NCBI RefSeq assembly: GCF_020711235.1
Contig: NZ_JAJFAV010000025.1
Coordinates: 1-62,955 of the forward strand
Direction of reading: 5' to 3'
DNA from: Hymenobacter sp. 15J16-1T3B
GTDB lineage: Bacteria > Bacteroidota > Bacteroidia > Cytophagales > Hymenobacteraceae
DNA: 62,955 bases
Shown: piece after piece, positions 1 through 9,747 of the stretch
Numbering within the stretch: position 1 is the stretch's first letter
Layout of the letters: every line of letters starts with the position of its first letter
Made by a program: the position numbers and the translations under genes
Notes under the pieces: model-generated
The model's database searches: none
What the model was told of the DNA's origin: nothing
What the model saw: the letters and a program-made list of their open reading frames with translations, nothing else

Positions 1-144
1 CGAGCCTCCTGCATCAAGCGGCGGGTAGGCTCGCCGGCGGCGTGGCCGGGTTGCCGCCGGATGGTCACGCACAAGCGGTTGTGGCAGCACTATAAGGTAG
101 CCGCCCGCATCGTGGAAGCTGCCAGCAAGGTCGCCACGAAATAA
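1..144 (+). CDS. C-terminal fragment of an unidentified protein (partial)
   Basis: One frame is open from the window edge to a TAA at 142-144 and would encode the last 47 residues of a protein, rich in Arg and Lys and ending in SKVATK. I do not recognise the family. The support is only the open frame, its position at the edge and its plausible bacterial composition, so it could be spurious. Confidence 0.3.
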   Translation, partial: RASCIKRRVGSPAAWPGCRRMVTHKRLWQHYKVAARIVEAASKVATK

Positions 145-334
145 GCGGCCGCTGATTCGGCGTTGCCTTGGCAGTCGGCAAGGCCAGCAGGTAAGTTGTC
201 TGTCATCCTTTGGCTAGCAGCGAAAGGGACTGGCCAAGCCGCTAATCACGCAGCCCTAACCCGCATTGGCTATATTTGGTAGGCAGGGCCAGTCGCTCAG
301 TTGCCGAGTCGCGCCCCCTATTTTACTGGCAGAA

Positions 335-3190
335 ATGGCTTTACCTCGCTTCTTGTGGTGCCTGGCACCCTTGCTGTTGTTGCTGCTGTCGGCTTGCAGC
401 GGGCCGTCGACACCGCGCGTCTACCGCGTCGGGTTTGCGCAGTGCAGCACCGCGGGCACCTGGCGGCAGGCCGTGTCGGCGGGCATGGAGCGGGAGCTGA
501 ACTTTCACCCCGAGCTGCAGCTGCGGGTGATGGACGCGCGCGACAACAGCCAGCGGCAGCAGCAGCAGATTCGGCAGCTGCTGCGCGAGGGCATCGATTT
601 GCTTATCGTCTCGCCCTACGAATCGGCCTCCCTGACCCCGGTTATCGAGGAGGTGTACCAGCGCGGCATCCCGGTGGTGCTGCTCGACCGGCGCATCAAC
701 TCCGACCACTACACCGCGTTTGTGGGCGGCGACAACCTCGACGTGGGGCGCACGGCTGCCCGGTACGCGGCGCGCCTGCTCCACGAGCGGGGCGGCGTCA
801 TCGAAATCCTGGGCGCGGCCCGCTCGCCAACGACGATAAACCGCCACAAAGGCTTCAGCCAGGCCCTGGCCGCGTTTCCCGCCATGCCCCTGGTGGCCCA
901 AATCGACGGCGACTGGAACCAAAAGGGCCTGCAACTCCCGCTGGCCAAGGCCCTGCAGGCCCACCCCGAGACGACGCTCATCTTCGCCCACAACGACCGG
1001 ATGGGCCAAGGCGCGGCCGAAGTGCTGCGGCGCCTGGGCCGCACCCGGCAAGTGCGCATCATCGGCGTCGACGGGCTCGAGCCGGTGCTGGTGCAGCAAG
1101 GCGAGCTGACGGCTTCGCTCTTGTTTCCGCCCGCGGGCGAAGACGCCATCCGCACGGCCGCCAGCATCCTGAACCACCAGCCCTTCAAGCGGGAAAACAT
1201 CCTGGGCACCATGGTCATCGACTCGACCAACGCGGCGACGATGCGGCACCAAGTGGGGCGCATGATGAGCCAGCAGCACGACATCGAGCGGCAGCAGCAG
1301 CTGTTGCAGCGCCTGCAGCACACCTACGCCGCGCAGCAAACGGCCCTCTACGGCTTGCTGGCGTCGCTGATCGGGGCCCTGGCCCTGGGCGCAGTGGCTT
1401 GGCGCTCGGCCCGCCACAACCGGCAAATCAACCGCCAGCTGGCTCTGCAGAACGCGGAAAACGACAACATCAACCGGGAGCTGGCCAGCCAGAACCAGGA
1501 GAATGACCGCATCAACCGGCAGCTGGTCAGCCAGAACGCGGAAAACGACCGGATCAACCGCCAGCTGCTGCTGCAAAACGAGGAAATCCGGGCCCAGCGC
1601 AACCAGCTCGAAGCCCTGGCCCAGCAGGCGCAGGCCGACACGGAAGCCAAGCTGCGCTTCTTCACCAACCTGTCGCACGAGCTGCGCACCCCGCTGACCC
1701 TCATTCTGGGGCCGGTGGAAGAGCTGCTCACCAGCGGCGCCGTGCTCAGCGAGGCACAGCGCCAGGACCTGGCGCTAGTGCGCCGCAACACCCAGCGGCT
1801 GCTGCAACTGGTGGCGCAACTGCTGGACTTCCGCAAAATGGAAGTGGGCAAAACGGCCGTGCGCGCCACGCAGGGGGATTTGGTGGGCTTCGTGCGCGAG
1901 ATTGTCGAGCTGTTCGAAAAGCCCGCCCAGCTGCGCGGCGTCGAGTTGCGGCTCGTCAGTCCCGAGCCGCAGCTCGTGGCTTGGTTCGACGGCAACATCC
2001 TGGACAAGGTGTTCTTCAACCTGCTCTCCAACGCCGTGAAATTCACCCCCGACCGCGGCACGATTACCATCAGCCTGCAGCCCGCCGAGGGCGGCCGGGC
2101 GGTGGCGGTGAGCATCGCCGACACCGGGCGCGGCATCTCGGAGCAGGACCGGGCGCACATTTTCGAGTGGTTTTACCAGGGCGAGCCGGCGGCCGGGGCC
2201 AAGGGCTCGGGCATCGGGCTGGCGCTGGCCCACGGGCTGGTGCGCCTTCACCAGGGCCAGCTCACGTTCAGCAGCCTGGCGGGCAAGGGCAGCACCTTCA
2301 CCGTGACGCTGCCGCGCGAACTGCCCGCCGAGCTGCTGGCCAGCCACGCCACCGAGGCAGCGCCCGGGCTCCACGAACCGGCGGACGCGCTGGTGGAGCT
2401 GCTGCCGGCCGCCGAAACGCCGGCCAGCGCCGACAGTGAAACGCTGGTGCTCGTCATCGAAGACAACCAGGAAGTCAACGACTTTCTGGTGCGTAAGCTG
2501 GGCGCGGATTTCCGGGTGCAGAGCGCCACCGACGGCCACACGGGCTTCCGGCTGGCCACCGAGCTGCTGCCCGACCTGGTGGTGTGCGACGTGATGATGC
2601 CGGGCCTGAGCGGGCTGCAGGTGGTGCAGCAGTTGCGCGCCGATTGGCGCACCTCGCACATCCCGGTCATCCTGCTCACGGCGCGCGGCGCGGCCGAGCA
2701 GCAGGTGGAAGGCGTGCAGGCCGGCGCCGACGTGTACCTGACCAAGCCCTTCAACCCCGCCTTTTTGCTCGAAAGCGTGCGCACCTTGCTGGCCAACCGC
2801 GCCCGGCAGCGCGAGCATTTCCGCCGGGAGTTCCGCCTGGATGAGCCCGCCCTGACGCCCGATGAGCAGTTCGTCGTGAACCTGACGGCCACCGTGGAGG
2901 CGCACCTGAACGACGCCAGCCTGGGCGTGGAGGACGTGGCCCGCCTGCTGGGCCTGACGCGCATGCAGCTCTACCGCAAGGTGAAAGCCCTGCTGGGCAC
3001 GGGCGTGACGGAGTTTATCCAAGGCCGGCGCCTGGTGAAGGCCGCGGAGCTGCTGCTCGACGAGTCCCGCTCCATCACCGACGTGGCCTACGAGCTGGGC
3101 TACTCCACGCCGTCGTATTTCTCCAGCAGCTTCCGGGCCCGCTACAACCTCTCGCCCTCTGAATACCGCTCCCAGCACACCGCCCAGTAA
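335..3190 (+). CDS. Hybrid two-component regulator: periplasmic binding domain, histidine kinase, receiver and AraC HTH in one protein
   Basis: About 951 residues when started at the ATG at 335. An upstream TTG at 266 is in frame, but the ATG gives a normal signal peptide ending in the lipobox-like LLSAC. Domains in order: type 1 periplasmic sugar-binding fold (residues about 30-310, with sections resembling LacI-type sensors), one membrane helix (about 335-352), a coiled coil made of four 14-residue repeats, HisKA with the phosphorylated His in LSHELRTP, HATPase with DTGRGIS and GSGIGLAL boxes, a receiver domain (acceptor Asp in VVCDVMMPG, Lys in LTKPF) and a C-terminal AraC-type HTH. Such proteins in Bacteroidetes sense a periplasmic sugar and activate carbohydrate-use genes directly. 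The next gene 3' is another AraC regulator, then secreted carbohydrate-active proteins. No susC/susD pair lies within the window, so the ligand is unknown. Confidence 0.93.
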   Translation: MALPRFLWCLAPLLLLLLSACSGPSTPRVYRVGFAQCSTAGTWRQAVSAGMERELNFHPELQLRVMDARDNSQRQQQQIRQLLREGIDLLIVSPYESASLTPVIEEVYQRGIPVVLLDRRINSDHYTAFVGGDNLDVGRTAARYAARLLHERGGVIEILGAARSPTTINRHKGFSQALAAFPAMPLVAQIDGDWNQKGLQLPLAKALQAHPETTLIFAHNDRMGQGAAEVLRRLGRTRQVRIIGVDGLEPVLVQQGELTASLLFPPAGEDAIRTAASILNHQPFKRENILGTMVIDSTNAATMRHQVGRMMSQQHDIERQQQLLQRLQHTYAAQQTALYGLLASLIGALALGAVAWRSARHNRQINRQLALQNAENDNINRELASQNQENDRINRQLVSQNAENDRINRQLLLQNEEIRAQRNQLEALAQQAQADTEAKLRFFTNLSHELRTPLTLILGPVEELLTSGAVLSEAQRQDLALVRRNTQRLLQLVAQLLDFRKMEVGKTAVRATQGDLVGFVREIVELFEKPAQLRGVELRLVSPEPQLVAWFDGNILDKVFFNLLSNAVKFTPDRGTITISLQPAEGGRAVAVSIADTGRGISEQDRAHIFEWFYQGEPAAGAKGSGIGLALAHGLVRLHQGQLTFSSLAGKGSTFTVTLPRELPAELLASHATEAAPGLHEPADALVELLPAAETPASADSETLVLVIEDNQEVNDFLVRKLGADFRVQSATDGHTGFRLATELLPDLVVCDVMMPGLSGLQVVQQLRADWRTSHIPVILLTARGAAEQQVEGVQAGADVYLTKPFNPAFLLESVRTLLANRARQREHFRREFRLDEPALTPDEQFVVNLTATVEAHLNDASLGVEDVARLLGLTRMQLYRKVKALLGTGVTEFIQGRRLVKAAELLLDESRSITDVAYELGYSTPSYFSSSFRARYNLSPSEYRSQHTAQ
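1427..1594 (+). repeat. Four in-frame 42-bp tandem repeats encoding a coiled coil
   Basis: Units begin at 1427, 1469, 1511 and 1553, exactly 42 bp apart. Each encodes a 14-residue unit of the form INRQLxxQNxENDx, which is two heptads. They sit between the transmembrane helix and the HisKA domain, the position of the signalling helix. The last unit diverges in its second half. Confidence 0.85.
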
Positions 3191-4069
3191 CGCCAGTACG
3201 CGGAGCCGCTTGGGGCAAAGCCCGACTAGGCGCAGCAGTGGTCCGTCACTGGGATGGGGTAGTAGCCACAAGCTCAAACCACGGTTACATCGGCCCGGCC
3301 CCGCGGCAAAAGTGGCGCGGGGCCGGGCTGTTTGTTGACCCAGTAAGAACCGTTCACGACCAGCCGCGGCCAGGCGCCGTAGCGCCCGGGTGTCGTGCCC
3401 CGACGGGCTGCTGTATAGGTTTTTGAAACAGCACAGGTGCAGCGCCGCGCCTGTCTTGCGCGGCGCGGGGCACGCTCCACGACGAGACCTGCACATACGT
3501 TTCTGCATCAGGCCTGAGTCCGCCAGAATAGGCGGGGCAACGGCTGCTCACGCCAGCTGGTGCGGCCGTAGCTGGCCCCGGCACGAGGACGGGCATCGGT
3601 AAGCGGGGGTGGGAAGCCGGGGTTGTGTGATTGGGGCGTACGTGCGCTAAAAGTTTTGTGACAGTCTTGTTCTAAAAACGAAAACGGGTGCTTGGATGCA
3701 CAAATGGTGTGGTTAGTAAACTACTGATTTGTAAAGCGCTACAAAATAAGTGGCGAATGAACGGCCTCTGTTGAAAATCAGAAAGAGGAATACCGGACCC
3801 GCTAAGACATTTGATAGGCTGGCACTTCGCCGATGCCACTCCAACACTTGGAAACCCCGGGCAGCAGCTAAGCCCGCCCGCGGTAACCCCAGCGACGTGG
3901 GCCGCAAGCAGGTAGCCGGGCTGGCTGCGCTACGCGGGCCCGAGTCACCAGTCAGGCCGACAGCATTCGGGCGCGGCAACCAGCTCCTGGAACGCCACCG
4001 CTGCCGGGTCGTGCTGGGCCCACCAACCCGAGCCCGCGCTTTCGTCTTCCATTTCCCACCCTTCCCTTG
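3191..4069. other. Intergenic region, no convincing gene
   Basis: It contains a strong terminator just after the hybrid regulator (3293-3337) and a second GC-rich stem near 3442-3470 (arms GCGCCGCGC and GCGCGGCGC). A relatively AT-rich stretch at about 3640-3770 could hold the promoter of the AraC gene. Short open frames here lack recognisable protein features. Confidence 0.5.
3293..3337 (+). terminator. Strong hairpin terminator after the hybrid regulator
   Basis: A 13-bp perfect GC stem (3293-3305 pairing with 3316-3328) with a 10-nt loop is followed by CTGTTTGTT. It lies about 100 bp after the stop codon of the hybrid regulator. Confidence 0.7.
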
Positions 4070-5035
4070 ATGATGTATTCCGCTCTCGAAGCTCCCCGGG
4101 TGGCCTCGCTGCCGCCGCTTCGCTTTGCTCCGCACACTCTACCTGCCGTGGAGCCGCCGCACGGCCAGCCCGCGGCCGAAGTAGTTGAACTGCACCGGCA
4201 CGCCGACTTCTTGCTGCGCTGGCAGGCGCTACCCAGCACCCGCCGCCCCCCGCTCTACCTGGTGTTTATGGTGACGGAAGGGGAGGGGCTGCACCGCATC
4301 GGCGGCGAAACCTTCTACGTGCGCGACCAGGCGCTCTGCTTTCTGGGCCCGGCGGCGCTGGCGACCTGGCAGCCGGGTCCGGCCGCCCGGCAGGGCTACT
4401 TCTGCGCGTTCACCGAGGCCTTTCTGCTGGCCGACCGCGAAGACAAAACCCTGCTGCGCAGCCTGCCTTTCTTCGCGGGCCCCAGCGCCGCCACGGCGCT
4501 GACCCTGCCCGCCGAGGCGGGGCGCTATTTTCTGGAGTTGTTCGAGCACATGGCCGACGATGCCCAAGCCGAGCCCGCCGAAGCGGCCCCCTTGCTGCGG
4601 GCGCAACTGAGCCTGTTGCTGCTGCGCGCGGCGTTCTTCTACCGCGAAGGCCTGCCGGCCGGCCCGCTGCACTCCGCCGGCCAGCGCCTGACGGCTGCTT
4701 TCCTGGCGCTGCTCGAGGAGGACCTGGCGCCGGCACGCGCGGGCGAGCCCGTCCGCCAGGGCAGCATCCGCGCCTACGCCCGCCGGCTGGGCGTGAGCCA
4801 GAACCACCTCAACGACGCGGTGCGCCGCCACACCGGCCGCTCGGCCGGCACCCTGGCCCACGACGCGCTGGCCCGCGCCGCCGCCGAGCTGCTGGCGCGC
4901 GACGGGCGGCCCGTGCACGCGCTGGCCCGCCTGCTCGGCTTCGCCAGCGCTACCTATTTCGCCCGCTTTTTCCGCCTCCGCACCGGGTACAGTCCCTCCC
5001 AGCAACGCCGTCACCTCAATCGAGAAACGGCGTGA
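4070..5035 (+). CDS. AraC family transcriptional regulator
   Basis: A 321-residue protein with an N-terminal cupin-like ligand-binding region (about residues 60-150, including FYVRDQALCFLGP) and a C-terminal AraC/XylS double HTH (about 225-318, with RRLGVSQNHLNDAVRRHTG and a second helix pair containing LLGFASATYFARFFR). Two consecutive ATGs (4070, 4073) follow an in-frame TTG at 4067; either ATG is plausible. It is monocistronic and followed by an intrinsic terminator at 5125. The target genes are not evident. This is a common type of AraC regulator in Bacteroidetes. Confidence 0.88.
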   Translation: MMYSALEAPRVASLPPLRFAPHTLPAVEPPHGQPAAEVVELHRHADFLLRWQALPSTRRPPLYLVFMVTEGEGLHRIGGETFYVRDQALCFLGPAALATWQPGPAARQGYFCAFTEAFLLADREDKTLLRSLPFFAGPSAATALTLPAEAGRYFLELFEHMADDAQAEPAEAAPLLRAQLSLLLLRAAFFYREGLPAGPLHSAGQRLTAAFLALLEEDLAPARAGEPVRQGSIRAYARRLGVSQNHLNDAVRRHTGRSAGTLAHDALARAAAELLARDGRPVHALARLLGFASATYFARFFRLRTGYSPSQQRRHLNRETA

Positions 5036-5816
5036 GAGCGGCTGACAGCCGCGGATCAGGGAGGATTCCGCTGTACCCGCTCAGTTGCTCGTCCCCATGT
5101 GGTTAGCGCCAGCATGATTAAACACCCCATTTCTGCAGCAGAGATGGGGCGTTTTTTTGAGCCGAAGGATAGAAGAACACGCACCGAAGACTAGCGGCCA
5201 GGCTTTTGCTAGGTTGGGATTCAAGCAGACGAATAATGCGCGGCCCGATGGCGAGTGAGGAAAAGGCGGAGGGCTTGCAAGCGGGTCTGGTGAGCCAGAA
5301 ACACCCCTTGCCTGGCCAGGCTGGTTGAATGCAGACGCAGAATACGTACACGGCTGGTTCCCAGGCAACTTCGGCGTGGAGCCTCTAGCTCAGCTTGTTG
5401 AGGGCCACGTGGTTTGCGTTTTGCAGGGAATGTGGCTGCCGGTTCGTGCGAAGTACGCTGTGCGGACGTTAGTGCTTCTTTGAATTATAAAATAATACGA
5501 ATAAAAAATTATAAATAATCAAGGTATTCCGTCGGTGTTTTGATATCTTATCCCGCTCACTGCGGCGGCTTGTAGATGCTTGGCTTGGCCCCACTAGGAA
5601 GCCGTTGCTACAACCCGCTGCTATCTGGTTGCCCTCCACCGCCTCCAGATGATGCATCTGCGTTCTGTGCGTCCGGAAAAACGCAGGAACCAGGCTTGCG
5701 ACGAGCAGAATACGCTTTGCCACCGATTTGCTGAATCGGAGGGTCGGTTCGTCAATGCCTTCTTGGGCTGCTGACGGCTTTGTGTTTGTGGAGTCTGACT
5801 TTTTACGGGAAACGCG
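5036..5816. other. Intergenic region with terminator and AT-rich promoter-like stretch
   Basis: It holds an intrinsic terminator at 5125-5158. A markedly AT-rich run at about 5475-5525, unusual for this GC-rich window, may be part of a control region for the sugar dehydrogenase gene. I see no supported gene; the open frames on either strand look like shadows. Confidence 0.45.
5125..5158 (+). terminator. Intrinsic terminator after the AraC gene
   Basis: The stem CCCCATTTCT / AGAGATGGGG (one G-T pair) with a 5-nt loop is followed by CG and seven T residues. Confidence 0.85.
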
Positions 5817-8800
5817 ATGAAACACACGTACTTGCTTTGCTTGTTACTGGGGTGTCTGCTGGCCGGGCGGGTGCCGCTGCGGGCCCAGGCGCCGCCCGCC
5901 GGGTTTGTTTCCACCACGGTATCCACCCAGTGGAACGAGGTGGTGGGCATGGCCTTCAATAACGCGGGCACGCAGATGTTTGTCTGGGAACGACCGGGCA
6001 AGGTGTGGGTGGTTGAAAACGGCCAGCGCCAGTTGCTGCTCGACATCAGCGAGGAGGTGGGCGGCTGGAACGACCACGGCCTGCTGGGCTTTGCCTTGCA
6101 CCCGCAGTTCGACTCCAACGGCTACTTCTACCTGCTGTATCTGGTAGACCGGCACCACCTGATGAACTACGGCACCGCTGCCTACAGCCCGACCACCAAC
6201 GACTACTTCAGTGCCACCATCGGCCGGCTCACGCGCTACACGGCCACGCGCACCACAGGCGGTTACACCGTCAATCCGGCCAGCCGCACCATTCTTATCG
6301 GCGCTACCAAAACCACCGGCATTCCGTCGACGGACCGCAGCCACGTTACCGGCTCGCTGGTGTTCGGCACCGACGGCACGCTGCTCATCTCCACCGGCGA
6401 CGGGGCCTACGGCGGCGACACGGATTTTGGCAGCTACGGGGCCACGTCCTACGCCCAGGCCCTGGCCGACGGCATCATCCTGCCCCGCGAAAACGTGGGG
6501 TCGTTTCGGGCGCAGATGGTCACCTGCCTCAGCGGCAAAATCCTGCGCATCGACCCCCTCAGCGGCGCCGGCCTGCCCAGCAACCCGTTCTACGACGCGG
6601 CCGCGCCCAGCTCGCCCAAGTCGCGCGTCTGGGCGCTGGGGCTGCGCAACCCCTTCCGCATGAGTCTGAAGCCCGGCACCGGCAGCACCGACCCGACGGC
6701 CGGCAACCCCGGCATCCTCTACATCGGCGACGTGGGCTACCGGACCTGGGAGGAAATCAGCGTGGTGAGCCGCAAGGGCCAGAACCTGGGCTGGCCGCTC
6801 TTCGAGGGCCTCACCGAGCACACCCCGTTCATGAACCACCCCACCGCCAACCAGGAGGCGCCCAACCCCCTCTACAATACCGGCGGCTGCAATCAGCAAT
6901 ACTTCAACTTTCAGGACCTGATCAAGCAGGCCACCCCGACGGGTACGGCCACGTTTAGCAACCCGTGCAAACGGGCCCGAACCATTCCGTCCTCCATTCC
7001 CACCTTCGTGCACACCCGGCCGCTGATCGACTGGGGCCACACCGAAGGGCCTTCGCGCACGGGCATCTTCAGCGGCAGCACGGCCGCCACGGTTAACATC
7101 GGCGCGGCGGGCTCCCCGGTTACGGGGCCGCAATTCGGGGGCAGCGCCTCGGTGGGCGGCTTTTTTTACCCGTTCAGCAACTTCCCGGGCTACCAGAATA
7201 CCTACTTTTTCGGGGACTACGTCAGCGGATGGATGCGCAACCTGACCGTGGACGGCGCCGACAACCCCACGGCGGTGCGGGACTTCGTCAACACCGGGGC
7301 CGTGGTGGTGGGCATGGCCGTGCACCCCACCGAGCAGGCCCTGTACTACGCCAACTTCCCCGATGAAATTCGGAAGATTACCTACAGCGCCACCAGCAAC
7401 CGGGCGCCGCTGGCCGTGGCTACGGCCGACAAGCGCTACGGCCCCGCCCCGCTGAGCGTGGCGTTTCGCGGCGACACTTCGTCGGATCCGGACGGGCAGA
7501 CCCTGAGCTACTTGTGGAACTTCGGCGACGGCAGCACCAGCACCCTGCAGAACCCCAGCCACGTCTTCTCGCCGGGCACCAGCGCGCCCACCAGCTACAC
7601 CATCACGCTCACCGTGACCGATCCGCAGGGCGCCACCGGGCAGGCCACGCTAGCCGTGTCGGTGAACAACACCCCGCCGCAGGTGACCATCACCAGCCCG
7701 GCCAACAACACGCTGTATCCGCTTACCGGCCCCACCACCTACAACCTGCGCGCCACCGTGACCGATGCCGAGCACAGCGCCAGCCAGCTGAGCTACGCCT
7801 GGCAAACCTTTCTGCACCACGAAAGCCACGAGCACCCCGAGCCCATCGACACGGCGCCCCAAACCACGACGACCATCGAGCCGCTGGGCTGCGGGGCCGA
7901 GACGTACTACTACCGCATCGAGCTGACGGTGACCGACGCCGGCGGCCTCTCGACCAAGCAGGAAGTGCGCCTGAACCCCGACTGCAGCACGGTGCCGGCC
8001 TACACGTTTTACCGGGCCGTGAACCTGAACGGCGGCGCGCTGACGCTGGACGGCAACGCCTGGGCCGGCTCGACGGCGCCCAACTACACCACCAACGGCA
8101 GCACCTGGAGCAACCAATCGGTGACGCTGATACCGGCCACCGACGCGACGCGCGCCTCCATGATCCGCGACATGGTGTACCGCGCCGGCAGCCTCACCGC
8201 CTCGTTTACGGCCGTGCCGGCGGGCTCGTACCAGGCCTACGTGTACGTGTGGGAGGACAACAACCCGGAAGTGTTCAGCCTGGCCGTGAACGGGCAAACC
8301 GTGCTCAGCAACTACAACAGCGGCCCGGCCGGCACCTGGGCCCGGCTCGGGCCGTACCCGGTTACGCTCAGCGCCACCGGCGCGGTGCAGTTCACCGCCA
8401 CCGGCGGCACGGCCAACTTCTCCGGCATGGAACTGTGGCAGCAGGGCGGCACGGCCCCAGCCAACCAGCCGCCGGTGCTGGCCGCCATCGGCAACCGAAG
8501 CGCCGTGGTGGGCCAGCCGCTCACCTTCACCGCCTCGGCCACCGACCCCGACGCCGGGCAGAGCCTGACGTACACCCTGACCGGCACGGTGCCCGCCGGG
8601 GCCAGCATCAACGCCAGCACCGGCGCCTTCAGCTGGACGCCCGCCGCTACGGGCAGCTTCCCGGTCACGGTGCGCGTGAGCGACAACGGCGCGCCCGTGC
8701 TGACCGATGAGGAAACCTTCACCGTGACCGTCACCTCGACGCCGCCCACCGGCAGCTACGTCTTCTACCGGGCGGTGAACCTGAACGGCTCGGCCATCAC

Positions 8801-9527
8801 GCTGGACGGCAACGCCTGGGCCGGCTCGACGGCACCCAACTACTCGTACGTGGGCACGCCGCTGAGCACGCCTTCGGTGACGCTGATACCCGCCACCGAC
8901 GCGACGCGGGCAGCCATGATCCGGTCGTTTGTGTACAACTACCCGGGCAGCGTGAGCGTGACGCTGACGGCCGTGCCCGCGGGCAATTACCAGGTGTACG
9001 CTTACGTGTTCGAGGACAACAACGCGGAGGTGTACTCGCTGCTGCTCAACGGGCAAACCGTGGTGAGCAACCGCAACAGCGGCCCGGCCGGCACCTGGGC
9101 CCGGCTCGGGCCCTGGCCGGTGGCCGTCGGCGGCGGGCAGGTGCAGCTGGCCAGCACCGGGGGCACGGCCAATATTTCGGGCATTGAACTCTGGCAGCAA
9201 AGCGCCGCCAACCGGGGCACCCAGCCGGCCGCCGGCACGACGGCCCGGGAAACGGGGCTGTCAGCCGAGGCCGGGCTACAGCTGTACCCCAATCCGTCCG
9301 CCGACGGGCGCTTCAGCTTGGTGCTGCCGCCGGCCTTTGCCGAGGACGTGCGCTACACCCTGGTGTCGGCCCTAGGCACCCAACTCGCCGCGGGCAAGCT
9401 TCCCCGCCGGCCGGCCGGCACCGTCGTGGCGCTGGACTTGGCGCCGCAGCTGCGCACGGCCGGCGTGTATTACCTGCGGCTGGAATGCGCTGGCCGGCCG
9501 CTGCACATCAAGTTGCTGCGCGAGTAG
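5817..9527 (+). CDS. Secreted PQQ-type glucose/sorbosone dehydrogenase with PKD and duplicated carbohydrate-binding-like modules, T9SS cargo
   Basis: A 1236-residue multidomain exoprotein. An N-terminal signal peptide (about 1-22) precedes a six-bladed propeller of the glucose/sorbosone dehydrogenase family (about 35-520), with the typical segments GLLGFALHPQFDSNGYFYLL and ALGLRNPFR. A PKD domain follows (about 534-616, YLWNFGDGS), then an Ig-like stretch, a module of about 145 residues beginning FYRAVNLNGG (about 728-875), a cadherin/Ig-like domain (about 880-970), a second copy of the same module (about 981-1126), and a C-terminal type IX sorting domain (about 1153-1236, starting LYPNPS). 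The protein should be exported by Sec, then by T9SS, and act at the cell surface on sugars or oligosaccharides. The true substrate is unknown. It precedes a GH28 enzyme on the same strand, separated by a strong hairpin. Confidence 0.9.
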   Translation: MKHTYLLCLLLGCLLAGRVPLRAQAPPAGFVSTTVSTQWNEVVGMAFNNAGTQMFVWERPGKVWVVENGQRQLLLDISEEVGGWNDHGLLGFALHPQFDSNGYFYLLYLVDRHHLMNYGTAAYSPTTNDYFSATIGRLTRYTATRTTGGYTVNPASRTILIGATKTTGIPSTDRSHVTGSLVFGTDGTLLISTGDGAYGGDTDFGSYGATSYAQALADGIILPRENVGSFRAQMVTCLSGKILRIDPLSGAGLPSNPFYDAAAPSSPKSRVWALGLRNPFRMSLKPGTGSTDPTAGNPGILYIGDVGYRTWEEISVVSRKGQNLGWPLFEGLTEHTPFMNHPTANQEAPNPLYNTGGCNQQYFNFQDLIKQATPTGTATFSNPCKRARTIPSSIPTFVHTRPLIDWGHTEGPSRTGIFSGSTAATVNIGAAGSPVTGPQFGGSASVGGFFYPFSNFPGYQNTYFFGDYVSGWMRNLTVDGADNPTAVRDFVNTGAVVVGMAVHPTEQALYYANFPDEIRKITYSATSNRAPLAVATADKRYGPAPLSVAFRGDTSSDPDGQTLSYLWNFGDGSTSTLQNPSHVFSPGTSAPTSYTITLTVTDPQGATGQATLAVSVNNTPPQVTITSPANNTLYPLTGPTTYNLRATVTDAEHSASQLSYAWQTFLHHESHEHPEPIDTAPQTTTTIEPLGCGAETYYYRIELTVTDAGGLSTKQEVRLNPDCSTVPAYTFYRAVNLNGGALTLDGNAWAGSTAPNYTTNGSTWSNQSVTLIPATDATRASMIRDMVYRAGSLTASFTAVPAGSYQAYVYVWEDNNPEVFSLAVNGQTVLSNYNSGPAGTWARLGPYPVTLSATGAVQFTATGGTANFSGMELWQQGGTAPANQPPVLAAIGNRSAVVGQPLTFTASATDPDAGQSLTYTLTGTVPAGASINASTGAFSWTPAATGSFPVTVRVSDNGAPVLTDEETFTVTVTSTPPTGSYVFYRAVNLNGSAITLDGNAWAGSTAPNYSYVGTPLSTPSVTLIPATDATRAAMIRSFVYNYPGSVSVTLTAVPAGNYQVYAYVFEDNNAEVYSLLLNGQTVVSNRNSGPAGTWARLGPWPVAVGGGQVQLASTGGTANISGIELWQQSAANRGTQPAAGTTARETGLSAEAGLQLYPNPSADGRFSLVLPPAFAEDVRYTLVSALGTQLAAGKLPRRPAGTVVALDLAPQLRTAGVYYLRLECAGRPLHIKLLRE
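8004..9195 (+). repeat. Intragenic duplication of a carbohydrate-binding-like module
   Basis: The segment 8004-8449 recurs at 8763-9195 within the same gene. Long stretches match closely, such as the region coding NAWAGSTAPNY and that coding NSGPAGTWARLGP. The two copies flank an Ig-like domain. The high DNA identity points to a recent internal duplication or to gene conversion. Confidence 0.8.
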
Positions 9528-9546
9528 CTATTCAGAATAGGAAGGA

Positions 9547-9592
9547 ACGGCCGCACCCGAGGAGTTTTGGGTAACTCCCTGGGTGCGGCCGT
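9547..9592. terminator. Long bidirectional-looking hairpin
   Basis: Arms of 12 bp (9547-9558 and 9581-9592) pair perfectly. An inner stem GGAGTT/AACTCC extends the structure. It lies 20 bp after the dehydrogenase stop and has no T tract. Confidence 0.65.
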
Positions 9593-9747
9593 ACGTGCAA
9601 CTGGAGCCGTTAGCTGGCAGCGCTGTTGGGGCCGGCGGCACCCGCGCCGTCCGCAGCGCGTTTGGTTTTCGCTTCTGGCAGGTCAGTACAGAACAGTCGC
9701 GCGCGGCGAAACTGCTTTTTTGCGCCGTCCACCCACCGACCTGCGCC

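Noticed and set aside
3750-4070. Plus-strand 106-codon frame between the hybrid regulator and the AraC gene
   Set aside because: It has biased, Arg/Pro-rich composition, no recognisable features, and its end overlaps the AraC start region without spacing typical of coupled genes.
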